NCBI GenBank assembly: GCA_032164295.1
Contig: JAJHTX010000002.1
Coordinates: 4,216,001 to 4,280,000 of the forward strand
Length of the DNA: 64,000 nucleotides
Source of the DNA: Inonotus obliquus
Taxonomy: Eukaryota > Basidiomycota > Agaricomycetes > Hymenochaetales > Hymenochaetaceae
Direction of reading: 5' to 3'
This document shows, piece after piece, positions 23,301-35,657 of this stretch. Position numbers and translations under genes: made by a program. Under the pieces are notes generated by a model. The model did no database searches. It saw only the letters and a list, made by a program, of their open reading frames with translations, and was not told where the DNA came from. Position 1 is the first letter of the stretch; every line of letters starts with the position of its first letter.

Positions 23301-23610
23301 CAAGGGTCTTTATGGCATCTCCAGCAACAATAGCAGAGACAGCCTTGGCAGCACCCTCACGCGCGGCGGGGCTCTTTTTGTCAGTGAGAGCTTTGATGAC
23401 AGCTTCACTGAAGCCAGAAGCAGCGATGGCCGATGGGCCTTCTTTTTTAGCGAGTGCGACGAGGTTCGCAGCGGCAGACTCGCTAGCGGTCTTGTCGGCC
23501 ACGAAGAGAGACGAAAGGTCGATTTTGTTGTCGTTGGACGAAGCCATGGCGGCTTTCAAGTCGGCAGGCGATGGGATGGAAGCAGAAGTTGCAACAGACG
23601 TCGCGGGCAT
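20364..23610 (-). CDS. TEF3: Translation elongation factor 3 (eEF3)
   Basis: Fungal-specific ABC-F ATPase that acts on the ribosome, helping E-site tRNA release. Exons are 23610-22742 and 22680-20364, with a 61-nt intron; the product is 1061 residues, close to yeast eEF3. The order is N-terminal HEAT repeats, four-helix region, ABC1 (Walker A GLCGKNGTGKSTL, signature SLSGGWKMKLALARAM, Walker B LLLDEPTNHLD), ABC2 (ILGPNGSGKSTLVKLL, LSGGQKVKIVLGA, ICLDEPTNYLD) with the chromodomain-like insertion, and a highly basic tail ending KKRGEDVDDFDE. ATG 23610 (MPATSVATSAS) was chosen; an in-frame ATG lies 51 nt upstream. Codon use is strongly biased to C-ending codons, as for a highly expressed gene, which creates long antisense frames. 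Confidence 0.97.
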
Positions 23611-24431
23611 TTCGATCGAATAAAAGTCTGATTGATAGATAGATGGACGACGGACACGCATACAACGACAAACAAAGACGACCTCGTCAGTCCAACTTGC
23701 TAGAGAGCGGACATCATATCAAAACGCACCTAAATGTATATATGAACGACTAGGGTGGGCTATAGAGTCTATGTCGTCTGAAGGCTTGCAAAGAACAAGA
23801 AACGATAGGGACACTCTAAAGCGGTCTATATGGCCTGAGGCCTGTCAAATAACAAAAGCAAACCCATTAGTACCAACGATGAAACCAGGCCACTTCCCCG
23901 ACTAGCAGAGCTAGGAAAAGAAGGAAGCAAAGAGAAATGAGAGGGACGTACCGTCTATGAGTGGAGAAAGGGGAAAGTGGGGGATAGCAGGAATTTTTCA
24001 AAGGGTCGTTAAATAGCTTAGCAACAACGGAGTTTGAATTTTTCATTACGTAATTGATTGCTGTGCATCCTCAAATCATGTCCATCGGTTATATCACTAT
24101 CCGCTCCCTGCGGCCTCATCTTACTCCCGTAGAACCATGTCGGTGTCGTCGGGGAGGGCGAGTGAGTTGGTGAAGTTGGCAGGAAATCAGATATTTCTTG
24201 AAGCACGACGGACACGTTTGAGACGATGATCAAAACAAGATCAATCACCGAAACATGAGCCCTCCTTATCTCAGTGAAAAAATGCGGGGGTGTTGTGATG
24301 GGATCTGTGTCAGGTATATTCCTATCTACAAATCAAGCACTGACGAGCAACTCGCCACCTCACTTCTCGCTTATATAAACGATCCGCTGGCATTTCAAAA
24401 GGACACACAGTCAGGATTAGCTATCTACCCA
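23611..24431. other. Intergenic: eEF3 promoter/5' region and V-ATPase 3' end
   Basis: 821 bases between the eEF3 start and the stop of the minus-strand V-ATPase gene upstream of it. Seen on the minus strand it contains long pyrimidine-rich stretches (for example 23940-24000), typical of strongly expressed fungal promoters or 5' leaders. A 5' leader intron is possible but could not be defined. Small frames at 24018-24248 and 24255-24461 show no domain. Confidence 0.45.
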
Positions 24432-27400
24432 CTATTCGTGAAATTTGAGTGGTGTGAATGACTGTCAACGTGACAATTAGTACCCAAAGCTATTAATGAA
24501 CAAAACTCAACACGTACATAACCACCACCCTCAAAGTGCTTGCTGTTCGCCTCCACCCAATGAAGACGCAAGGCGTGCAAAAACGCCGACAGACCCTAAA
24601 AACCAACGCATTGATAAACACATTTCTTACACGAGGCTGAAAAGAAGCACTAGATACGCACCTCCATAATGCAAAGAATGAAGATCGTCAACAAGAACCA
24701 AATAATGCTGATGAGGACCAGCCCAATCGTCCCGCCTATCCCTGCCCACCCAAGAGCAGGCTCAAGTGTCATCGACCAAAGGACTTCAGATAATTGCGCA
24801 TGCGCCAGGGAAAGAGCCCACAGACGCAGATAAGATGCAGTATGCGAGATACATCCCAGGCAGAACTCGATCGTATGAATAATTTGGTGCACAATCACCT
24901 CGCTGAAATCGTGATGTTCCTGTCAAAAGATAACGTAAATGCGGTGATTGAAGGTTTCGAATTTTCAAGTAAATACGTACACCTTCCTCTTCTCCAGCTT
25001 CTACAATAGCACGTCCATTACCCTCTTCCTCTCCTTCCAGATCACCACTCGTCCTCGGCGCATCATCCGCGTGGTTGAGCCCAATATACCCTTGCTTGTG
25101 AATCTTATTCATCTCCTTCCACTCAAGATACGGCTTCGTTATCAACAGCCACGGCACGCAAACCACAGCCAGCAGCAGTAATACGACTTGTACTGTCGCC
25201 TGGCCCCTATACAGCTGTTCCTTCTCCGGAACGTCTCCCGGGGAGAGGAACATGTTGATAATCAGGTTTAGCAAAGAAGGTGGTTGAATCGATGCTTTGG
25301 ACCAGTCGACACTCCACTTGTAAATAATACAGATGACGAGGTAACCAAAGGTCGAGTGCAGAAAAATCATTTGCGGTATAAAGTTCGTGTAGATATCTGA
25401 TATCCTGTTGAAACGGAGATGATTGGGAACTTGAAGACAAAGAGCAAAAGTCATCTAAAGTGAATCCATCAATAATGTCCTATTTTCGAGAAGGCTGGAA
25501 ACGTACGTGAATGACACCGAGCACAATGGACATCTTCATCTTGTACGAGTTGGTGAAAACAAGCGAATTATCCGCTCCGTGCCACGCGGGGTCCAGACCA
25601 AACGGATAGATGTGTCCATTAGCGACACCTTCCTGGGAACTGTCAGATCCATTCCAATCCCACCCCGAGTGCCAGATGTGCAACGACTTGGAGAAGATGT
25701 CGTTGTACATCAGTCCAGTATACATGGAGAAGATCCCCATAAGCAATATAATGTAACGACCGCTACAAGAAATTGAGCTGAAGTTGACAGAACTGGAGTG
25801 TGGACGACTTACAAGAAGAGAGTTCCCATCATCTAAGAACAAATAATTAAAAAAGGTTATCTTGAACGAAAAATGTCCACTTACTTCATCAAGGTTAGCA
25901 GTCTTCAGTTTCCTCTCCCAAAGGATCATGAGAATTGCCGTGACAGTTATAATCGCTCCATGACCAATATCACCAAACATTACCGCGAACAGGAACGGGA
26001 ACGTAATCACAGCGAACAAACCCGGGTTGACTTCTTGATAGGTCGCCGTGCCATAGCTGTCCATGATGGCCTGGAAGCCTTCTGTGAACTTGTTTGTCCG
26101 AACGAAGGTTGGGGGATTCTTGGTCGTGCGCAGCTCATGCAAGATCGGTGGTACATTTGTTCCTGACTCCTCCTAGTGGGACGGTCAATAAAATGAACTT
26201 GCAGAGGTTCGAGAAACATACGGTGGCATGACGCAGCGCCTCCTGAATTTTCCCAATGTCCCTCGTTGGTACCCAACCTTCAGCAAGCAATGTCTTGCGA
26301 CGCGTATCGTAGTTGAAGAAATTCAACGTCTCATAGATCAGCTTCTCCTTGCGTACTACATCCTCCCAAATCGACAAGCTATCACCGAGCAAATTAAGCC
26401 CGATACGTCTGTTGTGACCGGTGTTATACAGAGCAGTCGACAAGTCTTCCAAGCGTGTGTTGACATCCCGAAGTGCGACATCCCGCTTGTCAGGGTTTGC
26501 ATCAATAGGATAGAGCGTCGCACCCATGGACTCTGCAACTTTACGGATCTTCGAGAGCAAGGCTTCACCATGTGCGAAGATGATGAAAACGTCCTTCCGT
26601 GTCTCTTCGCCGCTGACAGGGTTCACGAACGGCTCGTCAATACTCGCATGGTTCATGTATAGATTACCACGTAGGACGCGCCACAGCACACGTTCGAGGG
26701 TCGGAAGGCGAGAGCGTTCAATCGTTCCTGACACAAACCTGGAGGAGGCTGAGGAAAAACATCACACAGAATACTTCTTCACTCACTCAAGCTCGAACCC
26801 TCCAACTCCGGCTGCCGCAAGCTGGTTCTCAGAATCATCATGCTGAAGCAGAGGTGCAGCACTATCATCAAACGATGTCCTAATTTCGGTCTGTTGTCCC
26901 TCGGCCTTTAAACAAGCTGTCAACCCACAGTCGCCACGGCAAACACCACCACGTTACCTTCTGGAAAAAAACCGCTGTCTCACGCAAAACATGCCTCGCC
27001 TCGACAAGCTCCCTTGAGCGCTCGCTAAGAGTCTCATAACTCTCATTCATCTGAATGAGCCTCTTTTCGTGTTCAGCCAACTGTACGTCAAGCTCGTCGA
27101 TAGTCTGAGGACCACGAGGTCCAACTGTGATCATCGACGTTGCCGCTTCATACAAAGGCCTTACGCGCACAGTGTCTTTTTCCTTCTCTATTTGCGTCCT
27201 GAAGAAACGAACGCGTCGCGCCATTTCGTCGATGCGACGGATTTCGGCTACGTATGACCGTTGAAACGCGTTTATGTCTGGGTTCAACTGCAAAGTCATT
27301 GAGCACGTATAGAATATTTACTGATTGTCAATTGCCTACGTCTTTGAACTGTACGTTTCCGAGTTCGCCTAGCTCATGTACAGTATCATGGGCAACCTCG

Positions 27401-27518
27401 GTGGGCACGATGAGCTGTACGAGGCTCATCGGCTCTGAGCCTGTGGCGAGCTTTGAGCTCTGATAATGCTTTGATGAATGCTATACTTACGAAAAAGACT
27501 TGAGTATTCGTCCCCCAT
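24432..27518 (-). CDS. VPH1: V-type proton ATPase 100-kDa subunit a (Vph1/Stv1)
   Basis: Membrane subunit of the vacuolar H+-ATPase that forms the proton half-channels with the c-ring. Twelve exons close exactly to 832 residues: 27518-27491, 27440-27340, 27287-26958, 26905-26787, 26738-26222, 26172-25885, 25832-25813, 25762-25507, 25454-24981, 24919-24662, 24595-24518 and 24461-24432. The start reads [19 protein letters not shown], as in the family. The essential Arg for proton transport lies in [16 protein letters not shown] near the C-terminus, and the tail [15 protein letters not shown] with GGGYSFTPLKF is canonical. Exon 7 is only 20 nt (MMGTLF). Yeast has two isoforms, vacuolar and Golgi; the sequence alone does not decide which this resembles. 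Confidence 0.96.
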
Positions 27519-27793
27519 GACTGGTAAGAGGGGGACCTGGTTTTGGTTAAAGGAGTGGAAAAGGAGTGTTGTCCTGCAGATACCAAACATGATGACGTAA
27601 TCAATGGACCGGTTCCCTAGCCGAGCACAAATATTAATATTGTACCCTTTTTGAATTTCTTCCAGTACTTGGTAATATGGCACAGTACTACGAGTACTAG
27701 GTACTTACCCTAGTCTGCGTATCCTACTTCATGTGGATTATATATTCGGCTCGGAATATGTTTGATTTGAATAGTAAAGTAGTTGCTCATGAT

Positions 27794-27801
27794 TATATAA
27801 G
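27794..27801 (+). promoter_or_regulatory. TATA box (TATATAAG)
   Basis: A consensus TATA element stands 13 nt before ATG 27814 and 70 nt before the in-frame ATG 27871. The usual TATA-to-start spacing would place transcription after the first ATG, favouring the second one as the translation start. Confidence 0.45.
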
Positions 27802-27813
27802 TAGTACCCTGCG

Positions 27814-28161
27814 ATGCCATCTGTTCTCTCCATCTCTTCCATCGCCACAAACACCTTCAAACCAGAACTTATGCCTCAAGCACTAGACTATACCAATAAC
27901 TTCTACCTAACCGTCTCACTTACACCTTACTCAATATTCAAATCAACTCCAATCACTCTCGACCCCCCATATTCATTCGTCAGTGATATCGGAACTGTTG
28001 GCGAATTATCAGACGTCAAGATTCTGAGTATCCCAAAAGATGAAGGAGAGAATGTCGTGGAGGATATTGTGCAGGCTCTTGAGGAGGACAAAGAGCACGT
28101 TGTGCGTGTGGATATACAGGAGCCGAAGGTTAGGACGAAAAGAGGTGGGGACGAGCTGTGA
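27814..28161 (+). CDS. Small hypothetical protein (115 or 96 residues)
   Basis: An intact single-exon frame in the gap between the V-ATPase gene and the intersectin-like gene. No family was recognised. The sequence is protein-like: ALDYTNNFYLTVSLTPYS is followed by an amphipathic acidic region (VVEDIVQALEEDKEHVVRV) and a basic end. No signal peptide or transmembrane segment is obvious. Two in-frame ATGs exist, 27814 and 27871. The nearby TATA box makes the second more likely. Confidence 0.5.
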   Translation: MPSVLSISSIATNTFKPELMPQALDYTNNFYLTVSLTPYSIFKSTPITLDPPYSFVSDIGTVGELSDVKILSIPKDEGENVVEDIVQALEEDKEHVVRVDIQEPKVRTKRGGDEL

Positions 28162-28501
28162 TTGAGGATGGAGAGGTACAGGATTACTACAAGTGTCATA
28201 CACATTGCTGCATTCTGATGGCAAATTCAAACAGAACTCAGAAATCTTGGTATACAGAAAGTATCACTACAGCGCCCGCACTATGGATCCCTCTATGTAC
28301 AATATGTACAAATATACAGATGGAGAGAATTAAACGAATATCGTCCTTCGGGGGGAGGGGGGTATTATCGACATACAAATGCGTGCAAGATTCGCAAAAC
28401 ATAACTGAGACAGCGATAAAGAATCCAATAAATATCTTCAAGGCCAAAGTTCTCGACTTCGCAGGTGAAAACTTCACGATCTCGCACGTTGCCCTTTACT
28501 A
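28162..28501. other. Intergenic between convergent gene ends
   Basis: 340 bases between the small + ORF and the stop of the intersectin-like minus-strand gene. A run of G (about 28351-28360) and short frames are present but nothing that looks coding. Confidence 0.4.
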
Positions 28502-31500
28502 TCATCGTCGACCGGCAGCCCTCGCTGCCTTACGTTCCACGTCCCGTAATCTTCGTGTGGCACTCGCAATCGCTTTGATCCATTCCTGACACTCTTTCGG
28601 AGATGGTGCTCTAAACGCCATGGCCTCCCCTCCTCGTGGATATTGAAACTCGAGTTGGAACCCTGTGTCCTCTGTCGATACCAATCATATTCAGTCTTGT
28701 GTCATCGCTAGGGAGAAAATGTGGCAAATACCTTTCCTAGGAAGATCCTTCACATCGACTTGACTCAGCTGAATAGGCTAAAGTAGACAAAAATTAGCCT
28801 TAATGGATACGAGTCTAAGGTAAAGACAGAGCTCACCATCTTGTACAGCCGACTGACACCCTCATCCGTTAAAATGATCATATCATTGCACAGGAACACG
28901 CGCAGCTTCCTTCCGCTCTTATGCTTCATCAAAGTACCCTCCTTGAGGAGTTTTCGTGGACCCATATAGTTCGTGCACCTGGCAAGGTTCAATCGCCTGC
29001 CGAAAATTTGTGAGTAGCAACTCTCCCGAAGTGAGTTTGCTCACCCTTGACCAACATAGAGGTTTTTCGAGATCTCTTCCAATCGTGCGCGACCTTCTTG
29101 TTCTCGGATGGCTTCGTTGATATAGTTCAGGACTCGTTGAACGGATTCTAACGCGCAGGTGATCTGCTTGCGCTCCTCTTCCGCCTCACTATGATTGAGA
29201 ATCTGATAAAGCAAAGGAGTTGGTGAGATGTGTGAATCTGCAAGGCAAGTGCGGCCGTACCTGACGTATTAACAAAGTATATCGCGTTATTCGCTGCACT
29301 GCAGACCCGCGTTAGACAGGATAATATAGAACTTGGTATCATCGCGTACTCGGTGCTAGCAGATAACTTGACAGATCAAGATTCCGGACAGCAGGATCCT
29401 CCCTCAATCGCTATTTGACCCATCAATAAGACTGTAGGAGCGTCCAGAGATTACGAAAGCGAACCTGCAAATGAGCCGCAACATCCGATCTGCTGTCCCG
29501 TATTGACTGGAGAATCTTTATGGCGGTTCCTTGATTAATGCAATAATCCTAAAGACGCTATCAGAGGAGGGACGAATGCAGAAATGCCTAGACGTACCGC
29601 GTACACGCCCATGCTGAGCATATGTCCATTGAGTAGATCGCCAACGTGGTCGATGTACAACCGACACTCCTTTTGTCGCTCTTCGAGAGAGCTCAGAAAT
29701 GCCTAACCGGGGGTCAGCCATCCTACGGTACAGTAAGTAATGGAGGTCGTACGGTATTGACAAGAAGAAGGTCCTCGATATTAGCAAACACGACCGTCGT
29801 TTCTTTTTCACTAAGCAGGGAAACCATGCTCGAAAAGAATACCTGTGTGTCCAAGGTCAAGCCAAGTCACCTCAGAAGCACGCAATCTGTATTCACCTCC
29901 ACGATAAGCTGAAGGTCCCTGACATATGCAGCTTCCGTGTTGATGAGCTCGAAAATAGCCTGGACAACGTATGAGGCAGTGATTCACAAGACAGCCGGGA
30001 ATGAGCTCACCTCCTGTCTCTTACGTTCTAACGGTGGTATACCTGCAAGCACATCTTTGTCAAGAAGACTGGCCCAGGACTGTAGCTGTCATCAACAACT
30101 AGTCCAAGCTAGCATCAACAAGGCACTCACCGAACCAAACGCAGAGCTAGAGTCCTGACTATCCATGCTCGCCCCAGAACTCATAATGGGTCCCGATATT
30201 TGTAGTCGCGGTCGCTCCGCATCAACATCGGGCGTCTTGCTTCGAGACAAGAATTTGAAAATATGCGAGTGACTTCTTCCATCATTCGTCCCTTCCTTTG
30301 ACGGCGTCGCTGAGAGCGAAGGTGGCGGTGGCAGACCAGGACCAGGAGACGGTGGGCCAGTATCGATCGAGGACATCGACAACCTATAATTTTTCGACAG
30401 ACGATACTGCTCATACCGTTCAAAGGCATCGTCGACGTGTAACACGGGTGTAGTAGGCAAGTCTTTATCCGAGGAAGCCGATGGCAGCGAAGCAACAGAT
30501 AGTCTATTTGGGGCCTCTGGAGGCGCACGACGACGCCGCGCTGCCGTAGAGCGCCGACGTACAGGAAGTTGAGTCGAGGTATGGCCGCTGGTGGTGCTCT
30601 CTTTTTTGACGATGAGACCTGCCGCTTCCAGGACGCGTTGGCGCTCTAGCTCACGTGCCTCGTGGTCCTTCCTTTTTTCGTCCTCCGTGCGACCGCCCTC
30701 GTCACCTTCTGATTCGGAATCAGAATCAAATGAATGGTATTCCTCGTCATCGGTACACTCTGAATCCTCGTTGTCGTCCTCGTCGTCCTCATTGTGAGAT
30801 ACGCCCATGGTACTGGTAGGAGGTAAGCGTGACAGTGCGTGGTGATCTGCCGCTGCCGACGTGTGCTGTAAGCTGACTTCTTTATCTAACGGGGTAATAG
30901 GCCCATCGCTTCCGCCTTGTTGTTGCACACGAGTCATCACGGGTAGATTTGCATAGATTTTTATTATGGTTCGCATCGTCATACATGCATAAAAGAACGT
31001 TCGGAAGAAATTATTTCAGTCTATAGCCGCCGAAACTGAACAGAAAAAAAAAGAATGACTCAATTGAGTCCGAGTTAGAGCTTTCACTAACCCTCATTAA
31101 TTTCCAGATACGACGCCGGAACGATGAATATAACTCCTCCTTGTTCTGTTTTCCACCAATCCGCTTCGCTGCGATCAACAATCGTAAGCGTGTCTCCCTC
31201 CATAAAAGGGAGTTCATCCGAATTTCCACCGGAATAAGAATAAAGTGCCTTCGCTTTCACTGAAAAGATCTCCTTTCAGTCACCGAAACAAGAAGCAAAT
31301 GTATTAAGGAAAATACCATTTTCTAGTTCCTGAACATATGTGCTTGGGAAAAAGCCTGACTTGCCACCTCTTACTGTGACACCATACCACCAGGCGCCTC
31401 CAGACTTTGAAGGGTTTGCGATGACAACAACATTTTCAGAGAAAGCTGAGAGGAAGGAACATGTTAAAAATGGAAACAATTGGGACTACAACGAGCAAAC

Positions 31501-34500
31501 TTACAGAGATCATCTGGCCTCTGGCCATCGTAGGGGTATAACGTACGAACACGATATTCTATTTAATTTGTGTTCAGATTGACATCAATTGACTGAAAAG
31601 CAAACTACCTTTCGTTTTGTCGACGTCTTCCAATGGATCGACTATTGCTTCAGCCGGTGCTTCGTCAACCTGGATCGCCGGAATGGAGCTAGGCCTCTCA
31701 AAGTCTTCTTCTTTCTCTTCAATAGTTGTTGGGAGTGGAGATACGGCGCCTTGATCCGCTGCTAATCCAGCATACCAGTCAACGGACTGCCTGTGGTTTG
31801 ATCTACTAGCATCCGCTTCCCTATTCAGGAGAACGGATGCTGCCTCTTGCACGGGTTCAGGTTCAGGTGAAGCAGAAATCACAGGTGCAGGTGGAGCAGC
31901 AGGAACGGGAGGGGATGCAGCCCGGGGTACCTCGCTGATATGCGACGGGGGTGCAGCATCGCCCACGACGCGGCCCGTAACAGGAGCAGCACTACGATCA
32001 TTTGTCACTGCCTTCCTAAGTCGAGCACCTGCGGCTATGGAGCTCAACAAAGCGCTTCGATCACCGGCCGCTGCAGCCGGAATAGAGACCGGTGCCGCAG
32101 GGGCCACTGGGGCAGCAGGTGGGGGTGGTGGGGGCGGTGTAGCAGGTGTGACGGGCGATACAGGAGCAGTTACGGCTCCAGCAGGAGGCGGAGGTGCAGG
32201 AGGTGCCGGGGCCGACGTTGGTGGAGCAGATTTCGGAGGAGGCGTCTGGGGATGCGTACCTGCTGCAGACTGCGGGCGAGTCCCACCGAAGAGCTGTTGC
32301 GCAAGCATATCGCGCGCGTTACGAGAGCTTGTAATCTCGTCGTCACTGCTATCATCTTCGTCAACCTCATGAACATCGCCCCAATCGTCCTCATCTTGTG
32401 GTACCGTGTTGTAGCTAGTCTTGATGGCCGGCGGTGCTGGGCTTTTCGAGACTGGAGGCGACGTAGCTGGCGGTGGTGGAGCAACAGGTGGTTGTTGGGG
32501 TTTGAAGAATGGATTTGTACCTCCCGTTGAAACTGGAGTTGCAGCAGAACCATTCCCTTGATTCATAAATTTGCTGAATGGATTTGTACTCGGCTTCTCG
32601 CTCGGTGGTGATGATGGAATAGATGATGGAGTTGTCGCGAAACTGGATGGCGAAGGCTCCGGAGGGGGGGGCGGTGGGGGCGGCGGGGGTACAGGAGCCA
32701 TAGTAGGTGGTGCCATGACTGGCGGAGCGGGTGCTGGAATGGAAGCCGTACGCGCAGGTGGTGACTGTACTGGTGTGCTTTGTTTCGCGGTATTTGCAAT
32801 CATTTCCTTCCGCCTCTTCTCGTACTCTTCCTCCGCACGACGCATCTCCTCTTCTTCCCGTTCCAGTTGACGTAGCCTTGCCGTTCGTTCCTCACGTTGC
32901 TTTCGCAGGCGTTCCTCACGCTCTCGAAGCATTTCTTCCTCTGGATCAGTTTGAGGGATGGCAGGTGCCGGAGGTGCCACAGCTGCAGGTGGCACTACTG
33001 GTGGTGGGGGTACAGGAGCTGAAACGGGACCGGGAGACGAAGCAGGAGCCGGCGCCCGAGCTAAACCTCTCTTTGCTGGAGGAGGAGGGGCAGGCGCTCG
33101 CTTGGTAGGCAGTGCAGGTGGGGGCGATTTTGCGGCAACAGCAGCTCGAGGTGAAGAATTAGCGGTAGGGGCAGATGCTGCAGGAGCGGTGGTTGCGGGG
33201 CTTGGAGTAACCGGCCTCCCCTCTTTCAGAGCCTTTTCGCTCTCGAGTTTCTCTCGTCTAGCACGTTCACGCTCTTCTAGCTGTTTCTCCGCCTGGCGTG
33301 CCTTTTCTTCCGCCTCTTTCTTTTCACGAGCGAGACGCTCCTCTACACTCGTATCTACACTCGGCGACGAAGGAGAGTCAGCAGAGGGACCGGGGGTGAT
33401 GACACCAAGTGCACGCATGCGCTCCTGTACGCGTCGTTGGGCCTGCTCACGAAGTTCCTCCTTCGTGAGGGGGCGACTTGGAGCAGCCGGCTTTGGAGCA
33501 GGTACAGGTCGGCTAGCGGTTGTCGTGTCTGCTGCAGGAGGCGGAGGCGGAGGCGAGCGTGCGGCTGCAGGAGGACTCCGTGGTCGATCACGCCCGTATG
33601 ACCTATCCCTATCATAGTCTCTATCCCGATCTCTCTCGCGGTCCCGCTCATACTCTCTGTCTCTGTCCCGGCTACGATCCCAATTCCTGTCTCGATCCCT
33701 GTCGTAGTCACGGTCTCTTGAGCGATCACGGTCGAAAGTCCCTTGCGTATATCCACTGTCGTCATAGCGGTCGTAGTCTCGGTCATCATATCGTCCAAAA
33801 CGATCGTTTCTTCTATCTCTTTCCCGCGCCCACTCACGTCTCTCACGTTCGCGTCGGCGCTCCCTGTCTTCTTGTTTTCTCTGAACTTCAGGAATGCGCT
33901 CATGCATGAGATGTAACAGGTCGCGCTCGAGCTTCCGACGTTCGTCATCCTTCGCGCTAGATCGTGGTCCACGAGAGACGTATTCGAGATCCTCCTGAAT
34001 GCGCTTTACACGGTACCGCAGATCCTCCATTTCACGCTCGAGCTCTTCATCTTCCCGCGTGTGATTAAGATTCTCCTCTGCACTCTTCTCGAGCATTTTT
34101 TGCGTATTTTCAAGCGTACGGCGCATGCTTTCCAAATCTTCGCCCGGTGACTCATTTCCAACCCGAACGTTACGACGATCGAGGTGTCGAGAACGGCTCT
34201 GATAATACGATCCCGTATCAAGGTCATCAGAATGCTTGTACACGGTTCCATCTTTTCGTCCTCTTGCACCTGGAGACGATGTGTCATTGAAGGACCGCAC
34301 TTTGCCACGAGACATTACTTCTCCGCTATCTGTAGATGAAGGACGAGACGTGTCATTCTTTAGGATATCTTTCAGGAAGTTGACGGAAGTATCAAGGTCA
34401 CGAGCCGACGGTGGGATGAGCTCGGGAGGAAGCTGATCGGGAATTTCTAGTCCATTAAGCTCTGTAGCCAGTCAGAAAACCGAACAAAGCTAGAATCAAT

Positions 34501-35386
34501 CCCACTCACTTCTGTAAATCAACCCCATTGCAACATGGAATTCTGCAAGATTCAACTTTCCTTTGTTATCTTGATCCGCAAGAGCCCAGATCTTCGCCAG
34601 GTTGTTTTTGTCCAATCCACTCTGACCAAATACCTCAAGTGCTGTCTGACCGCTGATGTACCCTGTACCCTGAGCGTCCCATGCCCGGAATATTTGATCG
34701 TAGTTCTTCTTTTCCGCTTTTGTGAGTGCCCATGACATCTTCGGTGTAGTCGATTCTTGATTATACTGCTGGATACTTTGCTGCAATGAAGTTCCAGGCT
34801 GGAGGTTCGGGTTACCGGCAAACTGCGGCACACCACCAGAGTAAGGCATGGATGGGTTGGCCGGCATGAACGTGCTCGACATCATTTGAAGCCGTGGGTC
34901 AGCGTATCCTGTTACTTGTGGAACGAGAGGCGCTGTACCAGGGAAGCCAGTCATCTGTGGTGCAATGCCTGAACCACCTCCTCCGAAAGCAGGTGATGGA
35001 TTCAGGTAGCTTCGCTGCGGAGGTGGTGGAGGTGCCGGACGGTATTGTTGGGAACCTCCAAATCCACTCGAGGTGTTCATCGATCCAAAGCCTGACCCAC
35101 CAGGATTTCCGGGCAGTGGGGGGACCGGCGGAACAGGAGGTTGCTGTTGTTGCTGAAATCCTCCACCTCCAGGCGGAAACCCAGTTGGTTGCGGTTGCAT
35201 TCCACCCATTCCTGGAAAACCCGTTTGCTGAGGCTGCTGGAAGGATGGTCTCTGGCTGGGAAACCCAGTAGGTTGGGGAGCAAGGCCTCCCGCGAAACCC
35301 TGCTGGAACTGTCCAGTATTCCCAGGGAAACCTGTCTGCATTGGATATTGGAAGCCAGGCTGTCCCGCGCCCCATTGTTGGGCCAT
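28502..35386 (-). CDS. CIN1: Intersectin-like endocytic scaffold: EH, coiled coil, WH2, two SH3, DH-PH
   Basis: Large multidomain protein expected to link clathrin endocytosis, actin and Rho-GTPase activation. Exon 1 is 35386-34510: Gln/Gly/Pro-rich repeats (TGFPGxx), then one EH domain with [19 protein letters not shown] and [14 protein letters not shown]. Exon 2 is 34461-31609: a DR/RD-rich coiled coil, long Pro-rich tracts, and a WH2-like motif [17 protein letters not shown]3-1 spans 31558-31505 plus the exon starting at 31445 ([33 protein letters not shown]). SH3-2 follows near 31260-31090 ([25 protein letters not shown]). An acidic Ser-rich linker at 30900-30100 precedes a DH (RhoGEF) domain and a C-terminal PH domain with [17 protein letters not shown] and [16 protein letters not shown]. 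The architecture matches Cryptococcus Cin1. The middle exon borders (29 to 31 kb) are approximate. Confidence 0.85.
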
Positions 35387-35657
35387 TTTGTGAGACGACC
35401 TGCTATGCTACGGCGTAGAGTATAGGCAGATGAGAGTTAAGAACTGAGTAGATTTCCCGCAGGGCTAAGCGCTAAACATCATCACCCTTGGGCGTGGGAA
35501 CTGCTTACCACAAGTGATCGTTTAATCCATTTTTTTGATGTGGTGTGGTACTTCATTGAAGTTCGGTGTTATTATTACTACGAAATACAGATTTACTAGT
35601 AATGATAATCCAAAATTTGGCCATGAAAAATCTGATGTATATCATAAAGCATCAAAG

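Noticed and set aside
32958..33617. 219-codon Gly/Ala-rich + frame and neighbours
   Set aside because: Antisense of the Pro-rich and Arg/Asp-rich region of the intersectin-like gene; composition is a mirror of those repeats.
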